64,000 bases of DNA from Hypomesus transpacificus (lineage: Eukaryota; Chordata; Actinopteri; Osmeriformes; Osmeridae), in assembly GCF_021917145.1 (NCBI RefSeq), contig NC_061068.1, forward strand, positions 62,001 to 126,000, in the 5' to 3' direction. Within the stretch, counting starts at the first letter, position 1. Every line of letters begins with the position of its first letter. Below the pieces are notes generated by a model. That model ran no database searches and had not been told where the DNA came from. It was given only the letters and a program-made list of their open reading frames with translations. The translations under genes and the position numbers were made by a program. This document shows, piece by piece, positions 1 to 12,556 of this stretch.

Positions 1-3000
1 TTACTACTTGCATCCTGCATGTCAAACTGATCTAGTTTTTTAAGTTTATGAGATGGGAAATTATCTGTTACATCTTGAGGTGGCTTACCCACTTCATGCA
101 CAAGACTTCGGGGCTCAAGATCATCAGTTTCAACACCTAGTGGACTTCCTGGTTTCTCTGATTTGTCAGACTCCTGCAGCTGTTGGTGGAGCCTTCTATT
201 TTGCTCCATTTGTTTCCGGTAACTCTGAGACAGGTCAATATCCACATGCTCTTCCCGTTCCTTTCCACTTTTGTCGTTGTCCGTTGTCGGTGGACCATAT
301 TTGAAAATGGCGTGTTGTTCTTGATCTTTAGTGTCCTGGTCCACACTGTCCTCATGGGAATACCTTCTGGATGTTATGTTCCCTGGAAGACGGTTCAAGT
401 CCACCGGGTCAATGGGCCCCTCTGACGGTTCTCCCTGTCCTCTGGCCCCAGAATCTTGCCCTTCCTTATGACTGCTGAGAAATACCATTCTTTCGGTTTT
501 GGACCTAGAATCTCTCCGCTGTGGATCTTTTAGCTTGCTGTCACTCTCAACTGCAGTGCTAGGTCCAAAATCTTGAATTTGATTCCCATCTTCATCCTCC
601 AATCTACTCCTTTTTTGTCTGATGGTCTTTCCACTGGCATCTCCAAAGCGTCTTTTTCTTGCTGCAAGGCGATCAGAATCTACAGATACGTCTTTCCCAT
701 CATTTCCTACGTCGCCCTTTTGGTGTTTCTTGGATCTACTTTTTCCATCCACCTCTACACCCTCAGCCTTTACCACGTCAAGTCTCTCACTTTTAAGAGG
801 ATCATGGCGAGATGTTGACGCTGTCTGATTTGTAGAAGGATCACTATCCCCTTTATATCGCTGCCTCTCGATGCTGTCTTGGTCTGAAACCTTTCCCCTT
901 CCAAAACCCGCTTCAAGGCTAGTCTCCAACTCTGTCTCGGTAGGTGGGACACTGGGAGATTGAACCTTTCCTTTTCTCAATTTAATCTTCTCACCCTTCT
1001 CTTTGTCAGCTTTCTCCTTCCGCCGTCCACGTTTGCTTTTCTCAGCTCCAGGGCCACGCTCAGCCGGGGGCAGTTGTGTGTCTTTGTCCAACCTATCAGT
1101 CTTGGCGCCATGTTCCAGTGGAGTCTTGTCAGCTTTGTCGAAGTGTGGTGGTGAGAGGGAGCTGCAACTGCCACTTCTCTCAGAGGACTGGCTGTAGACC
1201 CGTCGTTCAGAATCTCTGGGGGCGCGCTCAGATGGCGAAGGGGAAACGGCAGGGGTGATTGGACGTCGTCCGTGAGAGGGGCTCCACCTGCCACGGTCAG
1301 CCTCAAAACGTTCGCGCTCCCTTTCTCTCTCCCTCTGAATGTATGTGTATTTTCGAATGTCTTGCTCGAAAGGATCTCGATAGTCCCTGTACTCCCTGGG
1401 ATCTTCGTGGAACCGTGGGTCAAAGTGATCCCCCTGGTAATGCTCCAGTTCAGTAAAACGTTCTCTACTGCGGGCAGGATAGTCTCGCCTGGGGTCTTCT
1501 GGGTAGACTCCAGGGGTGCGAACATTCTCATAGTAAGCTCTTTCAGCTGTGAACTCGTGGTATGGAGGTCTACGTTCCTCTCTGTAAACCACAAATTGGG
1601 GGGGGGGGGTGACAAGCAGAAACTAATATATTACAAAAAATGTCACAAGGCAACTACTTACAACAATCGCCATATTGACCATCCAGAAAATCTGTCCAAT
1701 ACACATTATTCTAATGTTTAAGTGAACCATACCTTCTTTCAGTTGGAATTTCATAGATGTCTCTGATTTCTCTGATGTCTTGCCCTGAGGCCTGCATAGA
1801 GCGATAGAAAGCCATCTGACTCTCTTGACTGGCAAAATCCACCTGCACAAAAACAAGCATGAAAATATATTTTTTTATATAAGTCTTGTCAATCTCAGAC
1901 ACTAGCGTACAGATTCCTTGCATTTTCCTTACCTTTATTTTGTTACCACCAATTTTCCACCCTTTGGTCTCTCGGACAGCTGCTTGTGCAAAGTCAGTGT
2001 TGTTGTACAAGACAAGAGCCATCCCTTTCAATCTGTCAAACACAACCTGCAAAAAGAAAAATTCTTATTTTTTTTTCTCCAAAGTTTGTCCCTCAGTAGA
2101 TATGCTCAATGTCAAAGAATGCAAAAGATACAAATAACACTAAACTGACCTTAACTACATGTCCATAACGGCAGAAATGGCGTGTGAGGTACTGGTCAGT
2201 GATGTTAGATGCCAAACCATCGAGCCAGACACATGTTGTTGGCATGCTCTTCCCAAACCCCAGCTGCAAAAATAACATTAAAAACATGATACACAACTCC
2301 ACAGTTTAGGGCGATGATACTATCCAAATACAAGGTCTTCCTATGTTGGGGATTATACTGCACACAACTCAAATACCTTGAGTCTGTTGCTTCCCAGATA
2401 CTCTCCATCCATCTTCTTAATAGCTTTGCAAACGCTGGCAATATCAGAGTACTGCACAAAGGCGTATTGAGGAACACCGTTGACTTTTTTAATGTCAATG
2501 TCCTGCAGAAAGACAAGCAAACATAACTCTTAGCTAACATATCTACAAAAATTAAGCAATAACGTTTCCCCTGGAACCTTCTAAACTTGGGTTGTAATTC
2601 AACACATACCACAATTTCTCCAAAGCGTTGGAAGATGTCGAGGAGTTGTTGGTAACTGGTAGTCTTCTCCAGATTCCCTATAAACAGGGTCCTTGTGGCC
2701 TTAGGGTGGAACTCATCGATCCGTCCATCCAAAGGCCTAAATTCATTCTCACTCTCGGTTTCTAGGAGTCAACAAACAACATTGGTTAGCGGAACAGGAC
2801 AGGACATAAAATAATGCTTAATGTACATATTTAAATGTATGTAGCGTTAAAGTAACACAGACACAAATTTGAGTCGCCCATTCCTCTGCAGTTCATACCA
2901 GGGCCATTCCAGGCAGTGACCTCGATGAGCATTCCAAAGAAAAGTTTTCCTTTGGAGACGGTGAGAGCCTTCTCCTGGTCCTCCTGCTGCCTGAAGAACA

Positions 3001-6000
3001 CAAGGCCATATCGCTCTTCAGAGGCCCCATGGATCTGCACTGATGTCACTTTCCCATGTTTCTTGAACTCATGGAAGAGTCCATCTTTCAAACTGGTGTC
3101 TGGAGAGGGGAAAGAAGAGTTAAATGTAGGTGAGGCTGCACTGAGATAGCCTTTTAACAGCCTCGAAAACACATTCAAATAGTCTGTGATCCAAAGTCAA
3201 AGTGCATAACAATAATAATACATTGAATTTGCAATGCGCCTTTCTTGCACTCAGTGTTATACAGTACATTATAATCACAGTCTGACAACATAAGTGTTTC
3301 CCCCACAAGACTAATTCATGGCGGTGCGCCACGGAATCAACACTGGCCGCCACATATTGCGTTTGGTAAAACCTTTTTTTTTACACTATTTAAGTTAAAA
3401 CAAGCAGCGTATTCGTTCAGCTGCATTTCCTTTCCCTGAAGGTTCCCTTGTTCTTTTGGTGAAAAGTCTCAGGAGCTAGCTACTTACCTAACGTCATGGA
3501 GCCGACCAGTTAAATAGTTATTTAGCACTAGCTTTGCTATCTGCATATGCAGAAATAATTTGTTTGTTGTCGATTTTGCGCAGGTGTGAATCATTTTGGA
3601 TTAATATTAAGTTCTGTGTAACAAAATATTAACAAAGGAATTATTTAACCCCCCCCCCATCTGACATGGAACATGCCCCACCCCCGCCACAAATAACTTT
3701 CTAATCTGTGGGAAACACTGCATAATATCCAATAATAACAACATAACACTGCTTACAAGCTGCACACAGCGTGTTTGTCTCACCTGTGGAGCGCACTGGA
3801 AGGTTCTGCACCCTTATTCCAAAGCTTCTGCGTGGTTCATCTGTATCCAGACCCATGGAAGGCTGAGAGGGAGGGCCGTGTGTGGCAGAGGACTGTACCG
3901 AACGAGCACGAGACCCATCACTTGAGCTGCTGTTTGAATCGCTGCTGTCAAAACAGACAAAAGTACAATTCCTGATTCCCATTCCCAAGCCACACGTTTA
4001 CTGTAAAGAATCTGACTAAATAGAATAAGTGACTGTCCCCCCCCCCCCCCTTACATTACAGGACAGGTTGTTTACAGAAATGGTACTAAAGGGTATAATG
4101 AAAAATCACAAGCGTGACCTACCTGCCACTGCCCGTGCTGCTAGTGCTGCTGACCGAATCGGAACTAGAGGACCGACTATGGGACCGAGAGTGTGGAGCT
4201 CTCCCCGGGGAAAGTGGGGCTCTTTTGGGGGAATTGGGGGCTTTGGGTGTCTGTCCCGTGGTCCTTTGAGGGGAAGGGTGTCTGGACTGTGAGGAATGAG
4301 ACGAACGACTACGGCGGTGATGGTAAGTTCTGTCCACTCTGCGCCCCCTGTCTTCTCTATAGAGGTCACGACGCGACCCGCTGGTCATAGTAAAAGGGTC
4401 TCGGATTCTGGGCTCGAAATGTGGCTCTGGGGTGTCGAAGCTCGCACTGATCGCGGTGCCACCCGGGCCCGGGCCAGCTGCAAACATGGAACGATCGCGA
4501 TAATAGTCTGCGTTGTAGTGACGCTGCCTGTCAAAAGTGCCACCACGTTCATGATGTCCATAAGGGCTGTGATCATACGCACGCTCCCGGCTGTCCGAGG
4601 TCCTGTGAAACGGAAGGAGAGATTACAAGACAGGGAAAGACTGGGAGTTATTCTTGCGGAAAAAACGACTTGAACATTTGAAAAATTGGCAGGTTAAAAG
4701 CAATACCCATAAACATTTATCAATGATTTACTGAAATAGGCAGTGCACTGTTAAATGTCATCCTCAAGGCATATTCAAACAGGGACAAAGCTGAGCGGGA
4801 TCTATGGAAAGCCAGACGTCTGGGATTCGACTAACTGAAAAAAAACATGGAAAGGAATTTTGTTCATTCAAATTATAGCTGTTGACGCTAAAACTGAACA
4901 TTATTTTCCACTAGTATCTAGGCTAATCAGTTTGTAGTCAAACATCTGGGTTATGCTCCCAGATTACATCAAGTAACCACCCTAGTGTATACTACATCAA
5001 GTAACCCACCCTAGTGTATTCTACATCAAGTAACCCACCCTAGCATAGATACTACATCAAGTAACCCACCCTAGCGTAGATACTACATCAAGTAACCCAC
5101 CCTAGCGTAGATACTACATCAAGTAACCCACCCTAGCATAGATACTACATCAAGTAACCCACCCTAGCGTAGATACTACATCAAGTAACCCACCCTAGCG
5201 TAGATACTACATCAAGTAACCCACCCTAGCATAGATACTACATCAAGTAACCCACCCTAGCATAGATACTACATCAAGTAACCCACCCTAGCATAGAAAC
5301 TACATCAAGTAACCCACCCTAGCGTATACTACATCAAGCAACCCACCCTAGCGTAGATACTACATCAAGTAACCCACCCTAGCATAGATACTACATCAAG
5401 TAACCCACCCTAGCGTAGATACTACATCAAGTAACCCACCCTAGCGTAGATACTACATCAAGTAACCCACCCTAGCGTATACTACATCAAGCAACCCACC
5501 CTAGCGTAGATACTACATCAAGTAACCCACCCTAGCATAGATACTACATCAAGTAACCCACCCTAGCATAGATACTACATCAAGTAACCCACCCTAGCAT
5601 AGATACTACATCAAGTAACCCACCCTAGCATAGATACTACATCAAGTAACCCACCCTAGCATAGATACTACATCAAGTAACCCACCCTAGCATAGATACT
5701 ACATCAAGTAACCCACCCTAGCATAGATACTACATCAAGTAACCCACCCTAGCATAGATACTACATCAAGTAACCCACCCTAGCATAGATACTACATCAA
5801 GTAACCCACCCTAGCATAGATACTACATCAAGTAACCCACCCTAGCATAGATACTACATCAAGTAACCCACCCTAGCATAGATACTACATCAAGTAACCC
5901 ACCATAGCGTAGATACTACATCAAGTAACCCACCCTAGCGTAGACACTTAATTGAATTAAGGGGATGAGACTTCAACAGTCAATAAACATAAATAATGAA

Positions 6001-9000
6001 CATGTACAATGTGTCTGTTGGGGCACAGTGTGTCTGTTGAGTTATGAAATCCCTTAAAGTACAGGATTATGTTTTACCATTCTCACCTCAACTTCTGTAT
6101 AGCGAGTCGTTTTGGATAAAAGCATCTGTTAAATATTCTTATTATTGCAAAAAAAAATATACCATCGTGGTTTTTGTGTTTTGTCTACACACTGCTAAGA
6201 CCAGATATTAGGACAGCTAAGACCAAGGTGTTTTGGCTGATAGCTTAATTAATTCTTACTAAAGGCAGCAAAAGCAAAAGAATGAACTGGAGAGAGAGAG
6301 ACAGTGAGGAAGAGAACTGCAAAGCAAGCCATTGGCACAAAAGGCATTTTAAGAAGCCTTCTGGCCCAAACAGCTGCGCTTTTCTGTCTAAAAGCTCTAC
6401 CAATTAGTGCAGAAGACAAGGAAAAAGACAAGGTGCAAAGTTTGGGTTAGGAAAAGAGAAAGAGAGATGCAGAGGGCAGAACAATACCAACCTTGTTGAA
6501 AAGAAGTTACCGAACATATAATCCAAATACAATCTAGGTTGTCAGAATTGTAAGAGCCGAATGAAAAACAAAGGGAAAAAATTGTTTCGATCTAAGTCGA
6601 GCAAAAACATTTCCTCTGTTGTGACGTGTATGTAATCTCCAACTATCGAGTACGAGTAGCACAAGTTAGGGTAGGAAGGCTGTTGATGTATAATCCAAAA
6701 TTACTTAATTTCTTCATTGGATGGAAAAAGGAAGAAAACAAAATAAGCAAAGAAATGTCTTGATGGAATTCATCTTATGCGGGAAAATACAGAACAATTT
6801 GATTAAAAATAAATTAGTATTAGAGAAAAGCTGCAGTCACACCAGGCCATTTGGGAGTCTTCCCAAAGTGACATGTGTCAATAAATGAACTAGATGCCAG
6901 CCAGACTGAAAATATATCCGCCTTGATTGTGGTCTTCTGGTACGAGAAAGCAAGCTTGACTAGTCTTACAGCCAAAATTAGGTATGGATTTTTCTGCAGC
7001 TGTCAATCATACCCTACAAAACTACTTTGGATACCTTCCATTAAAAAAAATACATATAAAAAAAAAAAAAAGCTTCCCTCACCAAAATGGTTCAAGTAAT
7101 CCTATTCCACTGCTTCTCTGTAAGAGTTAATTCCTTGCGATCTTCTATATCCACACAGCCAGCTGTCTTCAGGTAGGTGGGGATAATTTTCAGGGAACAG
7201 ACGGGCAGATTCAATCTTATTTAAAAATCAAATGTTCTATTCATAACCCTGGATATTGATGCAGAAGGGATAAACAGCTGAATCCACCCTGGAGAAGAGT
7301 AATCCAGTACAGGCAGCTATACCCACTCATCCAATACCCAACATCCTTACATCCATCATGGAGCTTTGCACATACTTCCAACAGACGGATATCCAAAGAT
7401 CTGAGTCTTCAGGTGTCTTCATGGCCACAGCTTCATCAAATATCTCCATGGATCTTGATAATCTTGTTGTCCAGTTTTTCTTCACTTTTTGAAACAAACT
7501 CCTACTCATTTATTTTCCTTTTTCTGAAGATACTCATGAATCAATGAATTATGAGTTGGGTGAATTAGATACAATTGCAGCCCTGTGACGATGCCTACCT
7601 AATGACAATATATTATATCCTGTTCGTGTCACTTACATCCAGAGGAATAGGTATCCAATGTTCCAAAGCCACAAAAAATGTCCAGCAGTGGAGAAGTGGT
7701 GAGAAGAAAACAACCAGGAAACCACCATCTGCCTTCTATGATGTGGAATCCATTTTGAGATTACGTTGTCTGACTGAATTATGTTCAAAGTATAAAGAAA
7801 ATACGGAAGGATTAATCCATCACAGGCAAGGATTTACTTCCAGGTAACGTCAATCCCAGGGTAAATCAAAGTTACATCCCAAATTTTGGAAAAACAAAAT
7901 ATCCAAAAACTCACCAGGATAGATTCCAACAAATGTGATACATCCACACTCACCCGGATATTCCCAGTAATATCCAAATTTGAAGCAGGATACACTTCAC
8001 TTAATATATCCCTCATTTTGAATGACAATACCCTCTTATGATAAATAGAATGGAATGAATATTTCGCTTTAGATTCCATGAGCGAGGCCAGGATGAAGAG
8101 GCAGGAGAACGCATCGATCCCTAGAAAGATTACCTTTAAGTGACATTTTCAGGAATCTATTCCCCTTTTTTGATTTACAACCCGACAGTGTGATCATGTT
8201 ATTGTAGGGATAAATACTTTTATCTGACACCCAAGTTCCCCAGCACTTCAGTGGGAGACCATGTCCACTTACCCGTCTAGTCTCCGTTCATAACGTCCCT
8301 CTCTGGAGTGGAGAGACACAGGAGGCCCAAACACTGGACCCACTGCCCCCCTAGAGAATCCTGCAACGTCCCGTCCATGACTGCTAGAGGGCGGGTTGTC
8401 TTCCAGGCCCCGAACAGCACTAGGAACAGACCCTGGTTCATTGTAGTCAGTGCGAAGATCCCTGTCGCCCATCTTGTTGACAGCATTGTGAGCCTTCTGT
8501 GCACTTTTGATATCCACAAAATCCACAAAGGCCGCAACGCCACCCTCGGAACCCCGCTTCCGAAGAACCTTAACACTTTCGACACGTCCATAGCTGGGGA
8601 ATGGGAGGGAGGGAGGGGGAGACAAATAAGAAGTTGAACAAGACATTGAAGTTGCTCTCATCTACGTTTGTCCTAAGGCATTCTGTGTCATTCAACAGCC
8701 CTGTAGTTTCAGCAACAGTTGCAAAAACTTGCCAAACCCCTAAGCTTTAGTTTGCTTTCGCTTATGTTAGGGTTATTAACTAATGATGCTGCAATTCGTT
8801 GGTGCAGTGTCTACTAATTGTATTTTGCAACTTTGTGTTGTGCAAATCGTAAAGACCCACTGCATGCGCTACGCATTATTAGAATCGTAGCACGTATTGT
8901 ACGTCAAGCATGATTTAGGATACGTTGAGCAGTGGGCACAAAATAAACATAAAACTATGACTACGTAACAAGTCACCAGCCAAATGCCTCCTCTAATTAT

Positions 9001-9919
9001 TTGATACGACAAACGACCATTTCACGAAATAGTACGCATAGTTTGCTACTCTCGCTGGCAATCAAGTTAGCTAGCCCGACGATGGCTACGAATGAGAGTT
9101 CCTTGTGGATTCAAAAACTAAAAATATTCGTTTAACCTATACTTTGTTGAAGAACCCAACTGAAAACTTATGAAATTGTGACAAAAAAACATAACAAATA
9201 GTTGATGGTGTGCAAGCATATCTTAAACCGATTAGCTTGCTTGCTAACAGCTTGCTACGGTGGTATACTAATAGTAGTAACAAGCTAGCTGGTGTTTCTG
9301 GGCTCGGTTTTAATGCTGGAAAGAATTGCTGGCTCGTGTTTGTACATTGAATAGTAGCACTAATAACTCATAATGTTTTCGTTTATAATTATGTATAACA
9401 TTATTGCGATGATTAGTCCAACATGCTTAAGTAATAACTTCGCTAACTACTCTGAAATAATGGGTAGTTGGCGTTTCATGTCCCTAATATTTACAATCCA
9501 GGCAATAGTCGGGTCCTGATCTTGATGAGCTAGCTGGCAAGCGTAGTAAGCAACGACAAAATGGTAGCTTGCTAATGTTGGCTCACTGGCCACTGCGCTT
9601 CAACGCGTTTCATCAAACTACCTAGGTAGCTAGTTTTCGTTTATGTTTGAGTTGTGAGTGATTTACCCAACTGTCAATATATAATTCCTGGTGAGTAATC
9701 ACACGGGTAAATCCAGTAATAGTCCTACACGACAGGCCGCACGGTGTTAGTCACGGCTAGCACTAGTTGGCTAGCTAGCTAACCAGTGTTGAGAAGAGCG
9801 CGCGCTGCCTCTCCATATCCCTCTTGCGTAACCTACCGTTTAAAATGTTCGACAATTTTCTCCTCTCGAACATGTTCGGGTAAATTTCCCACCCAAAGGT
9901 GTCTGGTTTCCCGAACCAT
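1..9919 (-). CDS. spen: spen (SHARP/MINT) transcriptional co-repressor, 5' part
   Basis: Spen-family nuclear RNA-binding scaffold that represses Notch and nuclear-receptor targets. Coding exons read on the minus strand with consistent phase: 9919-9837, 8593-8273, 4602-4123, about 3944-3784, 3099-2899, 2761-2610, 2502-2377, 2263-2150, 2046-1933, 1842-1733 and 1581 to beyond base 1, about 1,147 residues in the window. The start at 9919 gives MVRETRHLWVGNLPE, the conserved Spen N-terminus and the RNP2 strand of RRM1. RRM1 is split over exons 1-2, exons 3-4 are Ser/Arg-rich, RRM2 is exon 5 (DTSLKDGLFHEFKKHGKV), RRM3 is exons 6-7 (TRTLFIGNLEK) and RRM4 is exons 8-10 (CVWLDGLASN). Exon 11 is the start of the giant exon, rich in charged Arg/Glu/Lys residues; its frame is open to the window edge. 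The C-terminal SPOC domain is outside the window. A duplicated fish paralogue is possible, but the match to SPEN is strong throughout. Confidence 0.96.
4966..5945. repeat. 31-bp minisatellite in spen intron 2
   Basis: About 32 tandem copies of a 31-bp unit containing ACATCAAGTAACCCACCCTA, followed by GCATAGATACT or GCGTAGATACT. A shorter variant lacking the GAT step and carrying AAGCAACCC appears twice, near 5320-5340 and 5475-5495, about 155 bp (five units) apart. This suggests that blocks of several units were duplicated. The array lies inside the intron between coding exons 2 and 3. Confidence 0.95.
5946..8272 (-). other. Remainder of spen intron 2
   Basis: AT-rich intronic DNA between the minisatellite and coding exon 2. 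The only recognisable item is a short L2-LINE-like 3' tail near 6095-6137 (TTTTGGATAAAAGCATCTGT). Short open frames here show no recognisable protein similarity. Confidence 0.7.
8594..9836 (-). other. spen intron 1
   Basis: Intron between the first coding exon, with its donor just below 9837, and exon 2, with its acceptor just above 8593. It is AT-rich with several GCTAGC-type words and no recognisable gene or repeat. Long first introns of this kind often carry regulatory elements, but no specific site can be supported here. Confidence 0.6.
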
Positions 9920-10150
9920 CCTGTTTGTTATGTTCCCCCTTCATACACATATGCTCTCGCACGTTTTAATCCCCGCCGGTCGGGAAGTCCGCCTCACAAA
10001 ATGAGCGACGACCGATTCTGTCTGAAAATGATCTTGGCCTAACGCTGTTCCAATCGCTCCGAATGTGTGCAGTTCTCCATAGACCGTGCGCGAGCTGCGC
10101 GTTTCCCTAATGGCTGGGTTTCTCATGACTTGCGCGCTCATGTGATCATG
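9920..10150 (-). promoter_or_regulatory. spen: spen 5' UTR and probable promoter
   Basis: Sequence immediately upstream of the spen start codon on the minus strand. It is richer in CpG (for example GTGCGCGAGCTGCGCG near 10088) than the AT-rich DNA beyond 10160, as expected for a CpG-type vertebrate promoter. No TATA box is obvious. The transcription start cannot be placed from sequence alone. Confidence 0.45.
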
Positions 10151-10414
10151 CGACAGCACGATGTGTCTTTCATAAATCTTTGTGACGGTATTAAATTAGC
10201 CCTCTAGTCGAATTATTATTCAAATGATGTGAAATAGCATATATGAATATCTATATTTGTACAATTGAATAGACTATTTTGTTTTAATATATATATAGGC
10301 TAGGCTACTTTCTACAATAGGGCTTATTTGTTCACAAAATATTTAGCCTAAAATACATAAAAATATTTTGATAGATTAATATTGCCTTAGATTTAAACTT
10401 AAGTCAACTGAAAC
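10151..10414. other. Intergenic, AT-rich
   Basis: Short AT-rich stretch between the spen promoter and the L2 insertion. Nothing recognisable seen. Confidence 0.6.
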
Positions 10415-11868
10415 TGAAACTGAGATGGGCATCACTGGCACTGCACTCCAGTGGATCTCATCCTACCTGTCGGGAAGATCCTACCAGGTCTCCTGGGGAG
10501 GCAAACTGTCAGACCCTCGCCAGTTCTCCACTGGTGTCCCACAGGGCTCCGTCCTTGGACCCCTCCTCTTCTCTCTGTACACCACCTCACTTGGACCAAT
10601 CATCACCTCCCATGGCTTCTCCTACCACTGCTACGCTGACGACACGCAGCTGTACCTGTCGTTCACCCTGACTGATCCGGGAATCTCAGCTAAGATTGAG
10701 GCCTGCCTCGCAGACATCTCCGCCTGGATGACCGAGCACCACCTCCAGCTGAACCTCGCCAAAACAGAACTTCTCATCATCCCGGCTAAACCCTCCATCT
10801 CCCACGATCTGTCAATCACCCTGGGATCTGCGACGGTGACCCCTTCATCCTCTGCCAGGAACCTTGGGGTTACCATGGATGACGAGCTCTCACGGCCCAC
10901 ATCGCCGCAGTCTCCCGGTCTTGTAGATTCACCCTCTACAAACATCCGGTAGATCAGGAGATACCTATCTAAGCACTCCATCCAGCTGCTAGTCCAAGCA
11001 CTGGTCCTCTCCAAGTTGGACTACTGCAACTCGCTGCTTGCTGGTCTCCCAGCATGTGCAACCCGCCCTCTTCGGAAGATTCAGAATGCAGCGGCCTGCC
11101 TGGTCTACAATCTACCCAGACGCTCCCATGTTACCCCGCTCCGTATCTCCCTCCACTGGCTTCCCATCAACGCCCGTATCAGATTCAAGACCCTGGTACT
11201 GACCTTCCGAGCAGTGAACGGGACTGCACCCGACTACATCAAGTCTCTCCTGCAACCTTACACCCCCACCCGCCACCTACGGTCTTCTTCAGACAACTGG
11301 CTGGTGGTCCCACCGCTCAAGACTGCCAGGTCCCAACACAAGCTCTTCTCCTGCCTGGCCCCCCAATGGTGGAACCAGCTCCCCACCTCCATCAGGGACA
11401 CTGACTGTCTCCCCACCTTCAGGAAAAGGCTCAAGTTGCTCGCACTTGTTCCGGGAGTACAACGGCACTTAGGAATGCTTGGCTGGACCTGATGTTAGTT
11501 CCTCCAGGATCACAATGACTCTTATTGAGTGACTTGTTGCTCTTGTAGGTTAGTTATAATGAAGTTAAGTCTTGTAATCGTTTTATTTTACTGTTGATTG
11601 TTCTTCTACAGGTACAGTCCTGCATTTTTTGTGGTTCATGCTGTTTTAATTTGTAACTTGTATAACTGCATGCTCTTATGGGTCTTCCCTTTTGGCACTT
11701 GTTTAGTTTTTTCACAATGTATGCTTCATGTTTTGGCTGCTTGCCATGTTTGGGACTACCTCGTTGTTATGATCAGTGACCTATGCTCTTTTGTAAAGCT
11801 CTCTCTTGGGAGTCGCTTTGCATAAAAGCGTCTGCTAAATGCAGAAATGTAAATGTAAAATGTAACTT
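10415..11868 (+). mobile_element. L2-type LINE, 5'-truncated and degenerate
   Basis: Non-LTR retrotransposon fragment carrying the C-terminal half of reverse transcriptase. Positions 10425-10952 encode GVPQGSVLGPLLFSLY and the catalytic YADDTQLY motif. Positions 11016-11492 encode LDYCNSLLAGLP and the SLHWLPINARIRFKTL motif typical of the L2/CR1 family. Two frameshifts between about 10,885 and 11,015 break the frame, so it is not active. The 3' UTR ends at 11,820-11,868 in AAAAGCGTCTGCTAAATGCA plus ATGTAAATG-type repeats, the usual L2 tail. The 5' end, including any endonuclease domain, is missing. Confidence 0.9.
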
Positions 11869-12039
11869 CAGATCAAACATATAGGCCTATATGGTAGACT
11901 TGATGTTTGGGTTCGAAATGTAGGCTTACTATAACGTCACATTCACACATGATATTTATATTTATTTGGTACAGTATGTGTCCTCTATAAAGAATAACGT
12001 TTGGATTTCAATATTGGCTACAATCTAGCCATGTAAAAA

Positions 12040-12556
12040 ATGGCCAAAATGACCTCTCTTTATTGAAGATCATGTGCAGCATACACACAGCATGCTTACA
12101 TTGGCATTACATACTCCATGGTCATTAATGTCAAATTTAAAGTATCAAAAGACAAATTTAATATATTAGTGGATTTTTGTATGAAAGGATATAAGGGGAA
12201 AGAACTTACAGCACTACATTATCTTCATGGAATGCATACCAGAAAACAATTGATTTACGTTGTTGAATATAAATATCTTTGGTGCATTTCAATAGTCTTA
12301 ATAAAGAGTGCAAATTAATCCAAAAGTACAAAAGCCACTGTTAACTTTTGCCAATGTAAAAAATCATATAGCAAAATGTTTAAAAAGCATGTTGTCACAA
12401 AGGACACATTCAAAGTCCAGTTCTCAATGATGCCAACGGCTGTTCTTTTTTTCCGTTTGTTCTCAGGAATCCCGCCCCACGGTTGTTGCTCCTTAAGCTT
12501 TTCTGTCGACTCCGTCCCAGATGCATGTCTGCCATGTCGTGTGGATCACCCCAGTC
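12040..12556 (-). other. fblim1: fblim1 3' UTR with poly(A) signal
   Basis: Region downstream of the fblim1 stop codon. A canonical AATAAA on the minus strand lies at 12064-12059, giving a 3' UTR of about 0.5 kb. Short open frames here are not conserved. Confidence 0.6.

Noticed and set aside
977-1615. 212-codon minus-strand frame
   Set aside because: It is out of phase with the spliced spen frame. The correct frame, entered at 1581, gives the conserved REERRPPYHEF sequence.
4966-5945. Regular repeat array resembling a CRISPR
   Set aside because: There are no unique spacers; the whole 31-bp unit repeats. It lies in a vertebrate intron with no cas genes.
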